IMG/VR virus record: IMGVR_UViG_3300036944_001167 | Location: 1-64,000 of that record | Origin: a virus | Length of the DNA: 64,000 nucleotides | Reading direction: 5' to 3' (one strand) | In this document: positions 34,331-42,589 of the stretch, in pieces | Numbering within the stretch: the first letter of the stretch is position 1 | How the letters are laid out: every line of letters starts with the position of its first letter | Translations under genes and position numbers: made by a program | The notes under the pieces: model-generated | The model's database searches: none | Told to the model about the DNA's origin: nothing | What the model saw: only the letters and a program-made list of their open reading frames with translations

Positions 34331-35149
34331 ATGAACGCCATTCAAAAAGCTCTAAAGGACATTCGAACCAGTATCCCCAAAGAGATCCTGGAACGTACGT
34401 TCTTAACCCAAAACATGTCTGCCTTCGGTGGACGTCATAACTTCCAACCTTTGTCGTTGGATCAACGCATTCGTGAGGCTGTGATCGATGGAATTGTTTT
34501 GCCGGATTGTCATCTTGTGGGTGGCACTGAAGTCACTGTCCCGCTTGGCTCAGTACGTCCCGAGTACGTCAACTCGTACAACCTCGTTTATCGGGTGCCG
34601 AAGCACCTCACCCAACAGCGCAGTATCGTCCGTGTTCTCCATATAACCTTCGGTGATGGCGGTATCGCAGGGTCGATGAACCTAGGCCTTCAAGGCCGCT
34701 CTGCGGTATTGGACAAAGCCCAAGGGGTTTTGCAGTCACGCCTGCCGATTCCGATTGTCTCTACCGCCAACATTGAGTTGATCGGTGAAAACACTGTACT
34801 GGTGCGAGAGAACATTGCCATGCCAGGCAATCCGTACCTGCGGTGTGTGGTCGAGAACGATGCTGAACTCAATGGCTTCTTACCTGCAGCCATTTTGGTG
34901 TTTGGTAAGATGTGTGTGTTGGCCTGTAAGGGCTACATCTACAACAACATCAACATCAGTATGGACCAAGCCCAGCTCTCGGGTGGTATGGCCTTAGGTC
35001 GGTTTCGTGAAGTGGTGGACGGGTATTCCGACGCCATGGAACAATACCAAACCATGTTCGATGAACGCTGGCGAAAGGTGGCGCTCCTCAGTGACCCGAG
35101 TCAACATTCAAGACACCTTAAAATGATTACTGGTGGTCGTTGGGGCTAA
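34331..35149 (+). CDS. Unknown protein, 272 aa, possibly structural
   Basis: ATG after GTAGGACC. A beta-rich protein with many Gly and Val residues and no motif I can name. It is followed by a hairpin and a second plus-strand gene. A virion role is only a guess from its composition. Confidence 0.72.
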   Translation: MNAIQKALKDIRTSIPKEILERTFLTQNMSAFGGRHNFQPLSLDQRIREAVIDGIVLPDCHLVGGTEVTVPLGSVRPEYVNSYNLVYRVPKHLTQQRSIVRVLHITFGDGGIAGSMNLGLQGRSAVLDKAQGVLQSRLPIPIVSTANIELIGENTVLVRENIAMPGNPYLRCVVENDAELNGFLPAAILVFGKMCVLACKGYIYNNINISMDQAQLSGGMALGRFREVVDGYSDAMEQYQTMFDERWRKVALLSDPSQHSRHLKMITGGRWG

Positions 35150-35157
35150 CACAACCA

Positions 35158-35180
35158 GAGGAGGGGACGGTCCCCTCCTC
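35158..35180 (+). terminator. Intercistronic hairpin
   Basis: GAGGAGGGGA-CGG-TCCCCTCCTC between two plus-strand genes. Only a weak U-rich tail follows (TTTCTTTATG, the next start). Confidence 0.65.
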
Positions 35181-35194
35181 GTAAGGATTTCTTT

Positions 35195-35950
35195 ATGACT
35201 CTTAAAAAACCCCCGTATCAAGAAGGTCCCGATAGCACCTTCCGTCATATGGACAAAGATTACCAACTCGACCCCCTACTAGCCGATGCTGCGAAGTTAC
35301 CTGTCAAACAAGTCCATACCAACCAATTGGAATGGAACTTACGTTTCGGGGAACCGGACCCCATCCGCTTGAAAGAGGCTGATACCCGGTACCCCATCAT
35401 CATCACTGAAGAGCCTCGGTTTGGTTGGGTGATCCTTGATGGCTTTCACCGCTTCTGTAAGCTGATCGAACAAAAACGCACTACCTGTTCGGTACGGATC
35501 ATTCCCAGAGAGTGGCTCAAACGCTACAGGGTGTCTCTGGAGAGCGATTCACCCATCACGGTAGGTCGAGCTACCTTAGATCAAGCTAAAGCCTTCCTGG
35601 AGCCTCTGGGGATCATTTACAACCTCCCTCAAATGGGTGCCATCAACTACTCAGACGTCCCGCACCAATACACCTTCGCCTACCAGCAAGAACAACCCGT
35701 AGGACTTCTGATCACCACCACCTTACACAACGACTTCGTGTCTTTGAACGTCAACCCAGAAGCAGACTACATCCACGTAGGCGGTACGCTGTTAAATTCT
35801 GTAAGGATCAATCAGGTATTGGTCAGGACAGAGGACGAGGCGTTAAACAGCCTACTCAAGTATGCAGGGTATCGCCTGGCTGAGTCTTTGGTGAAGTATA
35901 ACCTTTACCGTAAAGTCTTCTCTGCCTCTGAGTTCCTCTCTATTCAGTGA
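35195..35950 (+). CDS. ParB/sulfiredoxin-like N-terminal domain protein
   Basis: This is a 251-residue protein. Residues about 38-105 follow the ParB/Srx fold: VKQVHTNQLEWN, then a central strand (YPIIITEE), then WVILDGFHRFCKL, matching the family DG(H/N)HR motif. Family members bind nucleotides (CTP or ATP) or cut DNA. The C-terminal ~130 residues are a separate domain I do not recognise. No parS-like sites or ParA partner are visible, so it is probably not a partition system. Confidence 0.65.
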   Translation: MTLKKPPYQEGPDSTFRHMDKDYQLDPLLADAAKLPVKQVHTNQLEWNLRFGEPDPIRLKEADTRYPIIITEEPRFGWVILDGFHRFCKLIEQKRTTCSVRIIPREWLKRYRVSLESDSPITVGRATLDQAKAFLEPLGIIYNLPQMGAINYSDVPHQYTFAYQQEQPVGLLITTTLHNDFVSLNVNPEADYIHVGGTLLNSVRINQVLVRTEDEALNSLLKYAGYRLAESLVKYNLYRKVFSASEFLSIQ

Positions 35951-35956
35951 AAAAAA

Positions 35957-36003
35957 AAAGCAGGGCATAAAAGCTACAGGGGAGCTAGGCTCCCCTGTAT
36001 GCC
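35957..36003. terminator. Bidirectional terminator
   Basis: An 11-bp stem (TACAGGGGAGC, loop TAG) with TATGCCG on the plus side and TTTTATGCCC plus a ten-T run on the minus side, serving two convergent genes. Confidence 0.85.
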
Positions 36004-36004
36004 G

Positions 36005-36334
36005 TTACCACACGTAGTTACGAGCAGCAGTAGCCGCTTGAGAGAAGTCCAAGTCGAACAAGAACGTTCCCACAGGCGTTACCGCCTGATACCGATGTGC
36101 ACTCGGGGTTGGGTTAGACCGACGAGCAAAGAACTCAGGGTCTTCCAACTGTACCAAGACTTCATGATGACGTCCTACCACGTCTACCAGAGCACCCAGT
36201 ACTTTAGGTTCCAGTCGCCCAGTCAGCTCCAGGTTACGACTAGGGTTTTCGCCGATTTTCTCACGGATGACCCGTAAGGCTTGAGCGTAGCGTGCACAGA
36301 CGACTTCGTTATCTTTCCAGACGTTGTTTTTCAT
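36005..36334 (-). CDS. Hypothetical protein, 109 aa
   Basis: ATG start with only a weak ribosome site. A mixed alpha/beta protein with no motif recognised. It is alone between non-coding DNA and a convergent gene. Confidence 0.62.
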   Translation of the reverse strand: MKNNVWKDNEVVCARYAQALRVIREKIGENPSRNLELTGRLEPKVLGALVDVVGRHHEVLVQLEDPEFFARRSNPTPSAHRYQAVTPVGTFLFDLDFSQAATAARNYVW

Positions 36335-36809
36335 GTTAAGTGTTGGCTCGTTGTTGTTGGTTCACTTACACCCCAACTCCACTGGAGGTTACGTTGGTTA
36401 GGTGCTTGTGTTTAATAGGGTTAGTTAACAGTAGAGACGTAAAAGGTTTTTCAAAAGCATAGGAAGGGAATCTTCGATTCCCTGCTCTTTAGCCCCCTTT
36501 CCCCCGCCAGTTCATGGCCTTTACGCTACGCTCCAAGACCATTCACGCGAGTGAAATGGGATTGGTTTAGCTGTCAGTCAGTCCTAGTATCTCCGCTTAC
36601 GCTTCGCTACTACTCCTTCCTTCCGCTTTTATGTCAAAGCCATACCGAAGTAATGTAAAAAAATACTGACACAGGAAAACAAGACTAGATAACCCTAAGA
36701 GATACCCCAGAGGGGATCTAAAAAAGCAAACATTTATCTATGCCCCGCCGCCCCGCGCTGCCCGCCGGCATAACCGGGCGCAACGGCCGAAGCCGCCCGC
36801 CCAGCCTAC
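36335..36809. other. Non-coding stretch with hairpins
   Basis: No convincing frame. It contains AGGGAATC-TTC-GATTCCCT (36465-36483), followed on the minus strand by TTCCTATGC. It also holds the inverted TGAACTGGCGGGGG block (about 36505-36520) and a G+C-rich patch at 36738-36806. A minus-strand small RNA ending at the first hairpin is possible. Confidence 0.4.
36762..36806 (-). terminator. G+C-rich terminator
   Basis: GGGCGGC-TTCG-GCC...GCCCGG on the minus strand, followed by TTATGCCGGC, just after the stop of the 36810 gene. Confidence 0.7.
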
Positions 36810-37298
36810 TTAGCACGCTGTGGCTACGTACAAGGCAGCATCTTCCAGAGAAGTCACTACCGCGATGCCTTTCTGTCGCAATGCGTCCACCGCCAGCGCC
36901 TCAGGACGCTTGGTGACCACCACCGAGTTCTCAGGGTTGTTCATCGCAGCGTTCAGAAATTCTTCCTGAACAGCCTGACCCAGATCCTCTTCAGGCAGTA
37001 CATACACCTGAGTGGCTTCACTCAACAACTCTTCGGTGAGTTCGGCTGCATGCTCTTGAAGCTGGATGGTTTCCAGCGAAGGGATTTCTACACCCCGCCC
37101 AGGTAGATTCCATACCCGGAACTCTTTGTAAGAGTCCTGGAGGATCTGCTCCCATTCACCCGATTGGATGTTGCCATGGAAGATCACACTGCGTTCAGGC
37201 TCGAAGCCCTCGAAGAGAGGATGTTCGACGCTGTCGTCGTCCACCACGCTTTCTTCGTGATTTTCCATACTGAGTTGGAAGATGTCACGGACGCTCAT
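36810..37298 (-). CDS. Hypothetical acidic protein, 162 aa
   Basis: ATG after TGAGGTACC. Strongly acidic, with an alpha/beta C-terminal half (VVVTKRPEALAVDAL, GIAVVTSLEDA) resembling a small Rossmann-like fold. No family recognised. Confidence 0.68.
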   Translation of the reverse strand: MSVRDIFQLSMENHEESVVDDDSVEHPLFEGFEPERSVIFHGNIQSGEWEQILQDSYKEFRVWNLPGRGVEIPSLETIQLQEHAAELTEELLSEATQVYVLPEEDLGQAVQEEFLNAAMNNPENSVVVTKRPEALAVDALRQKGIAVVTSLEDAALYVATAC

Positions 37299-37336
37299 TG
37301 TCGGTACCTCAGCTAGTGGCTAAGAATGTGGATAAA

Positions 37337-37377
37337 AAAAAGAAGAGTCGAGCGCATCCCTTAGGATGCACCCGACT
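37337..37377 (-). terminator. Rho-independent terminator
   Basis: AGTCG/CGACT outer stem and GCATCC/GGATGC inner stem, followed on the minus strand by an eight-T run. Confidence 0.75.
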
Positions 37378-37386
37378 TCATAGGTA

Positions 37387-37893
37387 TTACGTTGTGGTGA
37401 TGAAATTGCGCAGATAGACTTTACGGCTGAAACCAACGTTCTGAGCAAAGAGGATCAGGAGGTGTCCGTCACCACTTTCTTCTGGACACAAGGCCACATT
37501 GATACCCGCAGCTTCCAAGCGAACCAGGTTCTTACGGATTAGGCCTACATCAGACACCAACAGTGCTCGAGCCGAAGTCATCATCGCATTGATGTGGCTA
37601 GAGAGGTCCAGGCGCAGCTCTGGGGTGTCTTTACCTTGCAGTGCAGACTTCAGGACATCGAAGCGCAGGATCAGGCTTCCTACGGCATCGGTCTTGAACG
37701 TTGGACGAATGGCGTCGGTTACCACACGCTGTTCTTGTGTCGGTGTCGCCTCATGGTGCGCCATGTCCGCAGCCAAGTCATTACCCTTGTGTTGAGACCC
37801 TTCACTTTCCATAAAGGTCTGTAGGTTCTGGTTCAATGCATCCATGTCCAGATGGAAGTGGGTATCGGTGTTCAGAGTGTCGATGGTATTCAT
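37387..37893 (-). CDS. Hypothetical protein, 168 aa
   Basis: The start is ATG 37893 with a Shine-Dalgarno hairpin. The first half is Asp/His/Gln-rich and helical, the C-terminal half alpha/beta. No family recognised. First of three similarly sized genes. Confidence 0.7.
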   Translation of the reverse strand: MNTIDTLNTDTHFHLDMDALNQNLQTFMESEGSQHKGNDLAADMAHHEATPTQEQRVVTDAIRPTFKTDAVGSLILRFDVLKSALQGKDTPELRLDLSSHINAMMTSARALLVSDVGLIRKNLVRLEAAGINVALCPEESGDGHLLILFAQNVGFSRKVYLRNFITTT

Positions 37894-37896
37894 GGT

Positions 37897-37912
37897 ACTT
37901 TTCCTTAAAAGT
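37897..37912 (-). promoter_or_regulatory. Shine-Dalgarno hairpin
   Basis: ACTTTT-AAGG-AAAAGT, a 6-bp stem with the ribosome-binding AAGG in the tetraloop. Confidence 0.6.
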
Positions 37913-37921
37913 CAGACAAGT

Positions 37922-38182
37922 TTATTCTTCGAAGCGTGCTTGGATATTCTTCAAGGTTTCAGCAGCTGCTTCTTCACCGTACTCTTTGCGTACGATATCG
38001 AGCATCTCCACAATCTCATCACGCAACATGATGGTGGCGTTATAAGCAACGGTGACGTGTACCGCCTCATCGAAGTAGCGTTCAGAATCCTCCACCATCG
38101 GGAATCGGCGGAAGAGGTCAAACCACATACGGGCAACTGCTACTTCAAACAGATACAGCTGTTCCAACAAACGGACCATCAC
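37922..38182 (-). CDS. Hypothetical helical protein, 86 aa
   Basis: GTG-ATG double start behind a Shine-Dalgarno hairpin. Helical, with acidic and Ala-rich segments (EYGEEAAAETLKN). No family recognised. Confidence 0.68.
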   Translation of the reverse strand: MMVRLLEQLYLFEVAVARMWFDLFRRFPMVEDSERYFDEAVHVTVAYNATIMLRDEIVEMLDIVRKEYGEEAAAETLKNIQARFEE

Positions 38183-38185
38183 ACA

Positions 38186-38197
38186 CCCTCCTTAGGG
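38186..38197 (-). promoter_or_regulatory. Shine-Dalgarno hairpin
   Basis: CCCT-AAGG-AGGG, a 4-bp G/C stem with the same tetraloop. Confidence 0.55.
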
Positions 38198-38206
38198 CTA
38201 TAGACT

Positions 38207-38222
38207 GGGGTCCGAAGACCCC
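38207..38222 (-). terminator. Short intercistronic hairpin
   Basis: GGGGTC-TTCG-GACCCC with no U-tract, between two small genes; probably partial or stabilising. Confidence 0.45.
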
Positions 38223-38230
38223 GACGGTTT

Positions 38231-38683
38231 TTACTGACCGACGTTCATCTGAGCGTAGGCTTTCTTGTTATAGCGATCGACCATGCTCTTCTGCATCTCA
38301 ACCAAACGCAGACCGAGATTGGGGTTGCCGGGAATGCCGAGAATGGTATTGAACTCGTCGGAGGTGAGTTCGTTAGGATACATCCAACGCAGCTCCCGTG
38401 GTAGGTTGGTCACCACGATCACAGCATCGTGTGGTTGAACCTTATCAAGCTTCCGGGCACGGCGCTCGAATATCACCAGATTGCCCAGAGGACTGCCGAT
38501 GATGATCCCATTACGCATCATGTTGTCCACGAAGCGTACCACTTCACCGTCTTCCAACTCAAGGTCATCATGGACCAAGTGATCGAAATACCCGGTTCCG
38601 TTATTCCACTTGGGATCGAATGGTACGAAGCGTTCGATCTTGGCCAACACATTGTCGATCTGACGGATAGTGGGGTGAGTCAT
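38231..38683 (-). CDS. Hypothetical protein, 150 aa
   Basis: First gene of a minus-strand unit behind an early-type promoter (38742-38749) and a Shine-Dalgarno hairpin. Mixed alpha/beta with no motif recognised. The promoter suggests expression right after infection. Confidence 0.72.
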   Translation of the reverse strand: MTHPTIRQIDNVLAKIERFVPFDPKWNNGTGYFDHLVHDDLELEDGEVVRFVDNMMRNGIIIGSPLGNLVIFERRARKLDKVQPHDAVIVVTNLPRELRWMYPNELTSDEFNTILGIPGNPNLGLRLVEMQKSMVDRYNKKAYAQMNVGQ

Positions 38684-38687
38684 TGTG

Positions 38688-38701
38688 AATCTCCTGAGAT
38701 T
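38688..38701 (-). promoter_or_regulatory. Shine-Dalgarno hairpin
   Basis: AATCT-CAGG-AGATT, the family form with a CAGG loop and a different, fully paired stem. Confidence 0.6.
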
Positions 38702-38730
38702 ACGAGGGTTAATGAATAAGAGTTTGTAAC

Positions 38731-38749
38731 TTATTCCCTTGAGTAATAT
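38731..38749 (-). promoter_or_regulatory. Early-type promoter
   Basis: CATATTAC, six bases, then GAATA on the minus strand, with TTTTCA upstream shared with the promoters at 49456 and 60758. Confidence 0.7.
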
Positions 38750-38806
38750 GTATTTGAAAATATTTTATTTGGTATCCTGTGACTCCCAAGCCTTAGGACA
38801 TAAACC

Positions 38807-40030
38807 ATGGCCTCCACTATCAAGGACACCTTCAAGAAGGAATTGTCCTACCTTGAGATTGACAGTAAGTTGGTCAAACGGTTGGCCAATTTCAAACACA
38901 GCTTCATTAACCGCAACGACGACCACATCAAGTTCTTTGGGGGAAACCTCCTCGGGGTTGAAGTCGTCCGTTATCTGCAAGCCGACCGGGACACGTGGTT
39001 CGGGGAAGTGTTGGATATTGACGATGACGCCCTGACAGAATCACTCTACTCCTTGGAAGTGATCAACGAAGAATACAAACGTACCTCGGACGTGGTGAAC
39101 CTCACCAGTGCGTGGTTGCTCCATGCGCTGTACACCTCCAGTAAGCTGACGGTGCGTGAGAAAGAACAAGCCATGATCGATGTGGCGTACATGCTTCAGG
39201 TCAAGTTCATCACCAGCATCTTCGCCCACTACTTCAAATACCCAGCCGACAAAGAGTTGGCCCAAGCGGTCTACGAGTCGTTGAGTAAGAAGTATGCCTT
39301 GAAGCAACACGGTAGCTGGCATGCGTTGTTTACCGCCCGTTCACAAGACATCATAGCTCGCAACGGTATTCATCATAAGACGATCAAAGACTTTACAGAC
39401 GATGATGCAATTTTGTACCTAATTACAGACGTGCAGGGTCGTATCCGTGAAGTCGTCAAAAAGATGTATGCGGTAATGATCGAGCTGAAGGACAATCAGC
39501 AACGCATTTCGTCGACCAGCAGTACGGTGGCCATCGATGGGGAGAATATCCTCAAAGACCGCCAGCGCAGCATCAGCAACTACAAGCGGTATATCCACAC
39601 GATCATCGTAGACCGCGACACCTTCATTCGCAATGAGGTTTTGTCGGTGATCAACGATGCCATGCACACCATGCCTCCGAAGCTTCTAGTCGAGGTGTTG
39701 GAATACTGTTCGGCGAACTATGGTAAGGCTCGACATGAGAACATCGGTGAACTCTGTGACGAGACCCTGCTCCATGCGTTTGAGTTCTTGTCACAAAACC
39801 GTGCCTTGATCCGCAACCAATCGAACCTCTCGAGTCTGGTCAGTCGCCTTCGAAACCTGTACATGGCATCGAAGATGAATGACCCAACCCTCCTCAAGAT
39901 GAAGAGATTGGCTGAAGAGATCGTCTCTAAGTCAGCTACCACCAAGTCCAGTTCGGTTCAAGCGAGTCTGCGTACAGGCTTGCAACTGTATATCGTCTTG
40001 CGCACGTTCACCATGGAGTATTACTCATGA
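38807..40030 (+). CDS. Unknown helical protein, 407 aa, possibly virion
   Basis: ATG after TTAGGAC. Almost wholly helical, with no catalytic motif. It is coupled to the next gene by an ATGA overlap. Its position at the start of the structural region makes a virion or assembly role likely, but this is inference. Confidence 0.72.
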   Translation: MASTIKDTFKKELSYLEIDSKLVKRLANFKHSFINRNDDHIKFFGGNLLGVEVVRYLQADRDTWFGEVLDIDDDALTESLYSLEVINEEYKRTSDVVNLTSAWLLHALYTSSKLTVREKEQAMIDVAYMLQVKFITSIFAHYFKYPADKELAQAVYESLSKKYALKQHGSWHALFTARSQDIIARNGIHHKTIKDFTDDDAILYLITDVQGRIREVVKKMYAVMIELKDNQQRISSTSSTVAIDGENILKDRQRSISNYKRYIHTIIVDRDTFIRNEVLSVINDAMHTMPPKLLVEVLEYCSANYGKARHENIGELCDETLLHAFEFLSQNRALIRNQSNLSSLVSRLRNLYMASKMNDPTLLKMKRLAEEIVSKSATTKSSSVQASLRTGLQLYIVLRTFTMEYYS

Positions 40031-40356
40031 TCAAATTAGGTCGTAGTAGTGACACGGTGTTCGAACATTACGCTGCGTACCCGAAGTTACCTTTTGGTCG
40101 GGCTCGAGAGTTCCTTGAAGTCAAAGATTCTCAAGTGGTGATCAAACGACAAACCACGACTGAGTACGTCCATTGGGGTATTTTCTCGTGGCCCAAGCGT
40201 AAGAAGGTCAGCTTCATCATCTACGTGACACATTACTTCCGCAACGGCCTAACCGGCGGGGTAGCAATGTACAACGTGGATAAAGGCGTCTTGGAAGAAC
40301 ACGTAGAGAAGTGTTACCAGCATCCACCGCGTCCTAACTGGATTGTGTTGACATAA
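40027..40356 (+). CDS. Hypothetical protein, 109 aa
   Basis: Begins in an ATGA overlap with the upstream stop. Basic and beta-rich. Followed by a bidirectional terminator. No family recognised. Confidence 0.7.
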   Translation: MIKLGRSSDTVFEHYAAYPKLPFGRAREFLEVKDSQVVIKRQTTTEYVHWGIFSWPKRKKVSFIIYVTHYFRNGLTGGVAMYNVDKGVLEEHVEKCYQHPPRPNWIVLT

Positions 40357-40393
40357 AAGGCTAGAGAGGAGGCGTTGCCTCCTCTCTTATGCC
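40356..40393. terminator. Bidirectional terminator
   Basis: AGAGAGGAGGC-GTT-GCCTCCTCTCT with TATGCCGC on the plus side and CTTTTATG on the minus side. Confidence 0.85.
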
Positions 40394-40395
40394 GC

Positions 40396-41109
40396 TTACC
40401 AATTGGCGTACAGCTCATCGACCTCTGCTTGCGACAACAACTTGTTGTAAATCACCAAATCAGACACCAACCCCACGTTCTTCTCCCCCGTCTCCAACTC
40501 GTTAATCGAGCCGCACAGGTAATTACCCAGAGGCGGTCTGTAATTGGAAGCCTGAAGCAACGACAAGACACCATTGATGTAAATGCGATAGTTGCTACCG
40601 TCATAGGACAACGTCAACATGTGCCAACCTGTTGCTCCGATGGCATCAGGTGCTCGGTAACTAATGCCGTTGAAATGAATGTACGGACGCCCAGGGTAGG
40701 TCGGACTCAACTTAAAGGTAAAGTTTGCCTGATTACCTGAGTAGGTAAAGAAGTGTTGATAACCGTCAAGACTTCGTGCGTGATACCACAGGTTTATTGT
40801 CCATTGTGCCGGTAGCTGAAGATCAGTCATCTTGATCCAGCCGGCGTTGATAAAGTCAACACAATCGCGACCATTCAACTTACGTTCAAACGCATTAAGT
40901 CCTAACGTGGTGCTGGGGTCATACAACTGGGCTACGCTCATCCCTGTGGCATAGTGTCGCAACTTATTCTCTTCTAGGTAGTAATTGACCCCAACCTTCA
41001 ACCACTTCGCATTGTGCTTCTGCCATGTCGACCGCGGCTTAAGCCAGGCTCCTTGTCGTTTAAAGCGGGTAAGCCCAATTCCCCACTTACCGTTAGCTTT
41101 AACTTTCAT
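40396..41109 (-). CDS. LamG/concanavalin-like protein with Trp-rich N-module
   Basis: This 237-residue protein has an N-terminal ~45-residue module (MKVKANGKW, then KRQGAWLK, then KHNAKWLKV) shared with three other genes nearby. Residues about 75-235 form a LamG-type jelly roll: WTINLWYHARS, HMLTLSYDGSNYRIYINGV, LVIYNKLLSQAEVDELY, typical of carbohydrate- or protein-binding domains. A likely tail or capsid decoration or adhesin. Start at ATG after GGAG. Confidence 0.72.
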   Translation of the reverse strand: MKVKANGKWGIGLTRFKRQGAWLKPRSTWQKHNAKWLKVGVNYYLEENKLRHYATGMSVAQLYDPSTTLGLNAFERKLNGRDCVDFINAGWIKMTDLQLPAQWTINLWYHARSLDGYQHFFTYSGNQANFTFKLSPTYPGRPYIHFNGISYRAPDAIGATGWHMLTLSYDGSNYRIYINGVLSLLQASNYRPPLGNYLCGSINELETGEKNVGLVSDLVIYNKLLSQAEVDELYANW

Positions 41110-41171
41110 GTCGGCTCCACCGTTTTAAAGCGGGTTAGGTCTACCCATTCATACGATTTCTGGACCAAGGC

Positions 41172-41208
41172 GGCAAAAAAAAACAAGGGAGCCTAAGCCC
41201 CCTTGTTA
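41172..41208 (-). terminator. Rho-independent terminator
   Basis: AACAAGGG paired with CCCTTGTT, then on the minus strand a nine-T run and GCCGCC. Confidence 0.8.
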
Positions 41209-41221
41209 AAACGAACATCGT

Positions 41222-41551
41222 TCATTTGAAGAACTCGACGACCTCATAACGGTCATTGACTTGGGTTTGTTGGATGATGCGGCCTTGTGAGTCGACAATC
41301 AGACCGATACAGAGTTGCGGGAAGAGGTAAAAGCGTCGCGAGGAACGACTGTCGGCGAGAGTGATGCGGTGATACATACGGTCATCCCACGTACCGATGG
41401 TTCTCGACATCGCGTCGGTTTCCAGACTTTGCATAGGTTTGAGCGCAGTATCGACCTTCTCTACGATGTAACCGTTGGACACCATTTGGTGACCGTAGCG
41501 CAGTTCCATCACAGGAACTAATTGGGAGGTTTTTGCTTCTTTAACTTTCAT
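41222..41551 (-). CDS. Hypothetical protein, 109 aa
   Basis: Start at ATG 41551, four bases after the upstream stop; longer starts overlap the neighbour without a ribosome site. A beta-rich protein, perhaps a small tail-associated component given its neighbours. No family recognised. Confidence 0.65.
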   Translation of the reverse strand: MKVKEAKTSQLVPVMELRYGHQMVSNGYIVEKVDTALKPMQSLETDAMSRTIGTWDDRMYHRITLADSRSSRRFYLFPQLCIGLIVDSQGRIIQQTQVNDRYEVVEFFK

Positions 41552-41555
41552 GGCG

Positions 41556-42563
41556 TTATTCCATAGAGTTTGGGGTGTATTGTGGGTTGAGTACAAAGAC
41601 ATCGTTGTCACGAACTTCGTAGTCCGTACAGTAGGTGCCCCTCCCGACGATGTCAAGTTGACCAATCAGGCGACGGATCAGGAAGGGGAGGTTTTGCCAA
41701 TAACCTTGTTTTACCCTTAGAAAGGCGTAGGCTACGTCGTTGGTGGTGTAACACAACCGTTCTTCTTCGTCGCGGTAGAACGACAGTTTGAAGGCTAAAG
41801 GTTGTTTAATGTTGGGATGTACGGTGAAGTTCTCAATCTCCACCACAACTTCATCACAAGACAGGTACTGACCCACCACGGTCAGCTCTGCCCAGTCGGG
41901 CGTACCTGGGTTGTCGTTCTTCAGCGCTTCGAAAGCACCACCCTCCATTCGGTCACAGAAGTAGAGATACTCCTCCCCTATTTGAGCATAGTCAACGTAA
42001 GCGACCGGCGTAGTGTTCAACAACACATTCAAGTCGGTGCGCTCAACCTGCTCAAGTTCGTTGGTGTAGTAAACTCGCTCTATGGTGAAATCGGGGTAGA
42101 TGGTCTCAAACTCGCTAAGGGAGTGACCGCTAGGGTTAATCACCTTCAACGGACTGTAGAACCAAGTACTTCCGGAGCCGTAAGAGAAGAGTTGGTAAGG
42201 ACGTGCATAGTCAGCCAACTCCCCTGCAATGTATTGTTTGTTGAGTAAGAGGTAGTAGTACCACCCCATCAACCGAACCGGCTCTGGTAGCGTGGTGTTG
42301 CTACGCTCGTTCTTCTTGAAGTGAACCTGCCCGTAATTCTCTGCTGGGTTTTTGTAGATCATGGCGTGGACTTGGCTTTTCGGACCGCGTCCTGCCACCA
42401 TTTCCCAAAACAAACGCCGTTGTTCTTCCTGACCCAGTATATCAATCTGGGTGGCCGTAAGTCGCAGGGCTTGTTCGATGCCAGGGATCATACTGGCCAT
42501 CCCTGAAGATGAGAGGATTGATTGAGCGATGTCTTTACAAGCCCGACTGTAATCATTGTTCAT
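41556..42563 (-). CDS. Unknown protein, 335 aa, probably structural
   Basis: ATG start with GAGGATATCC upstream, itself palindromic. Rich in Tyr, Asn and beta strands, like tail and baseplate proteins. No named motif. It is coupled to the small gene downstream by a few bases. Confidence 0.7.
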   Translation of the reverse strand: MNNDYSRACKDIAQSILSSSGMASMIPGIEQALRLTATQIDILGQEEQRRLFWEMVAGRGPKSQVHAMIYKNPAENYGQVHFKKNERSNTTLPEPVRLMGWYYYLLLNKQYIAGELADYARPYQLFSYGSGSTWFYSPLKVINPSGHSLSEFETIYPDFTIERVYYTNELEQVERTDLNVLLNTTPVAYVDYAQIGEEYLYFCDRMEGGAFEALKNDNPGTPDWAELTVVGQYLSCDEVVVEIENFTVHPNIKQPLAFKLSFYRDEEERLCYTTNDVAYAFLRVKQGYWQNLPFLIRRLIGQLDIVGRGTYCTDYEVRDNDVFVLNPQYTPNSME

Positions 42564-42589
42564 GGAGGATATCCTCGTTGCGTTTAAGG

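Noticed and set aside
35195-35950. Plasmid-type ParAB partition system
   Set aside because: Only a ParB/Srx-like domain is present; there is no ParA gene and no repeated palindromes.
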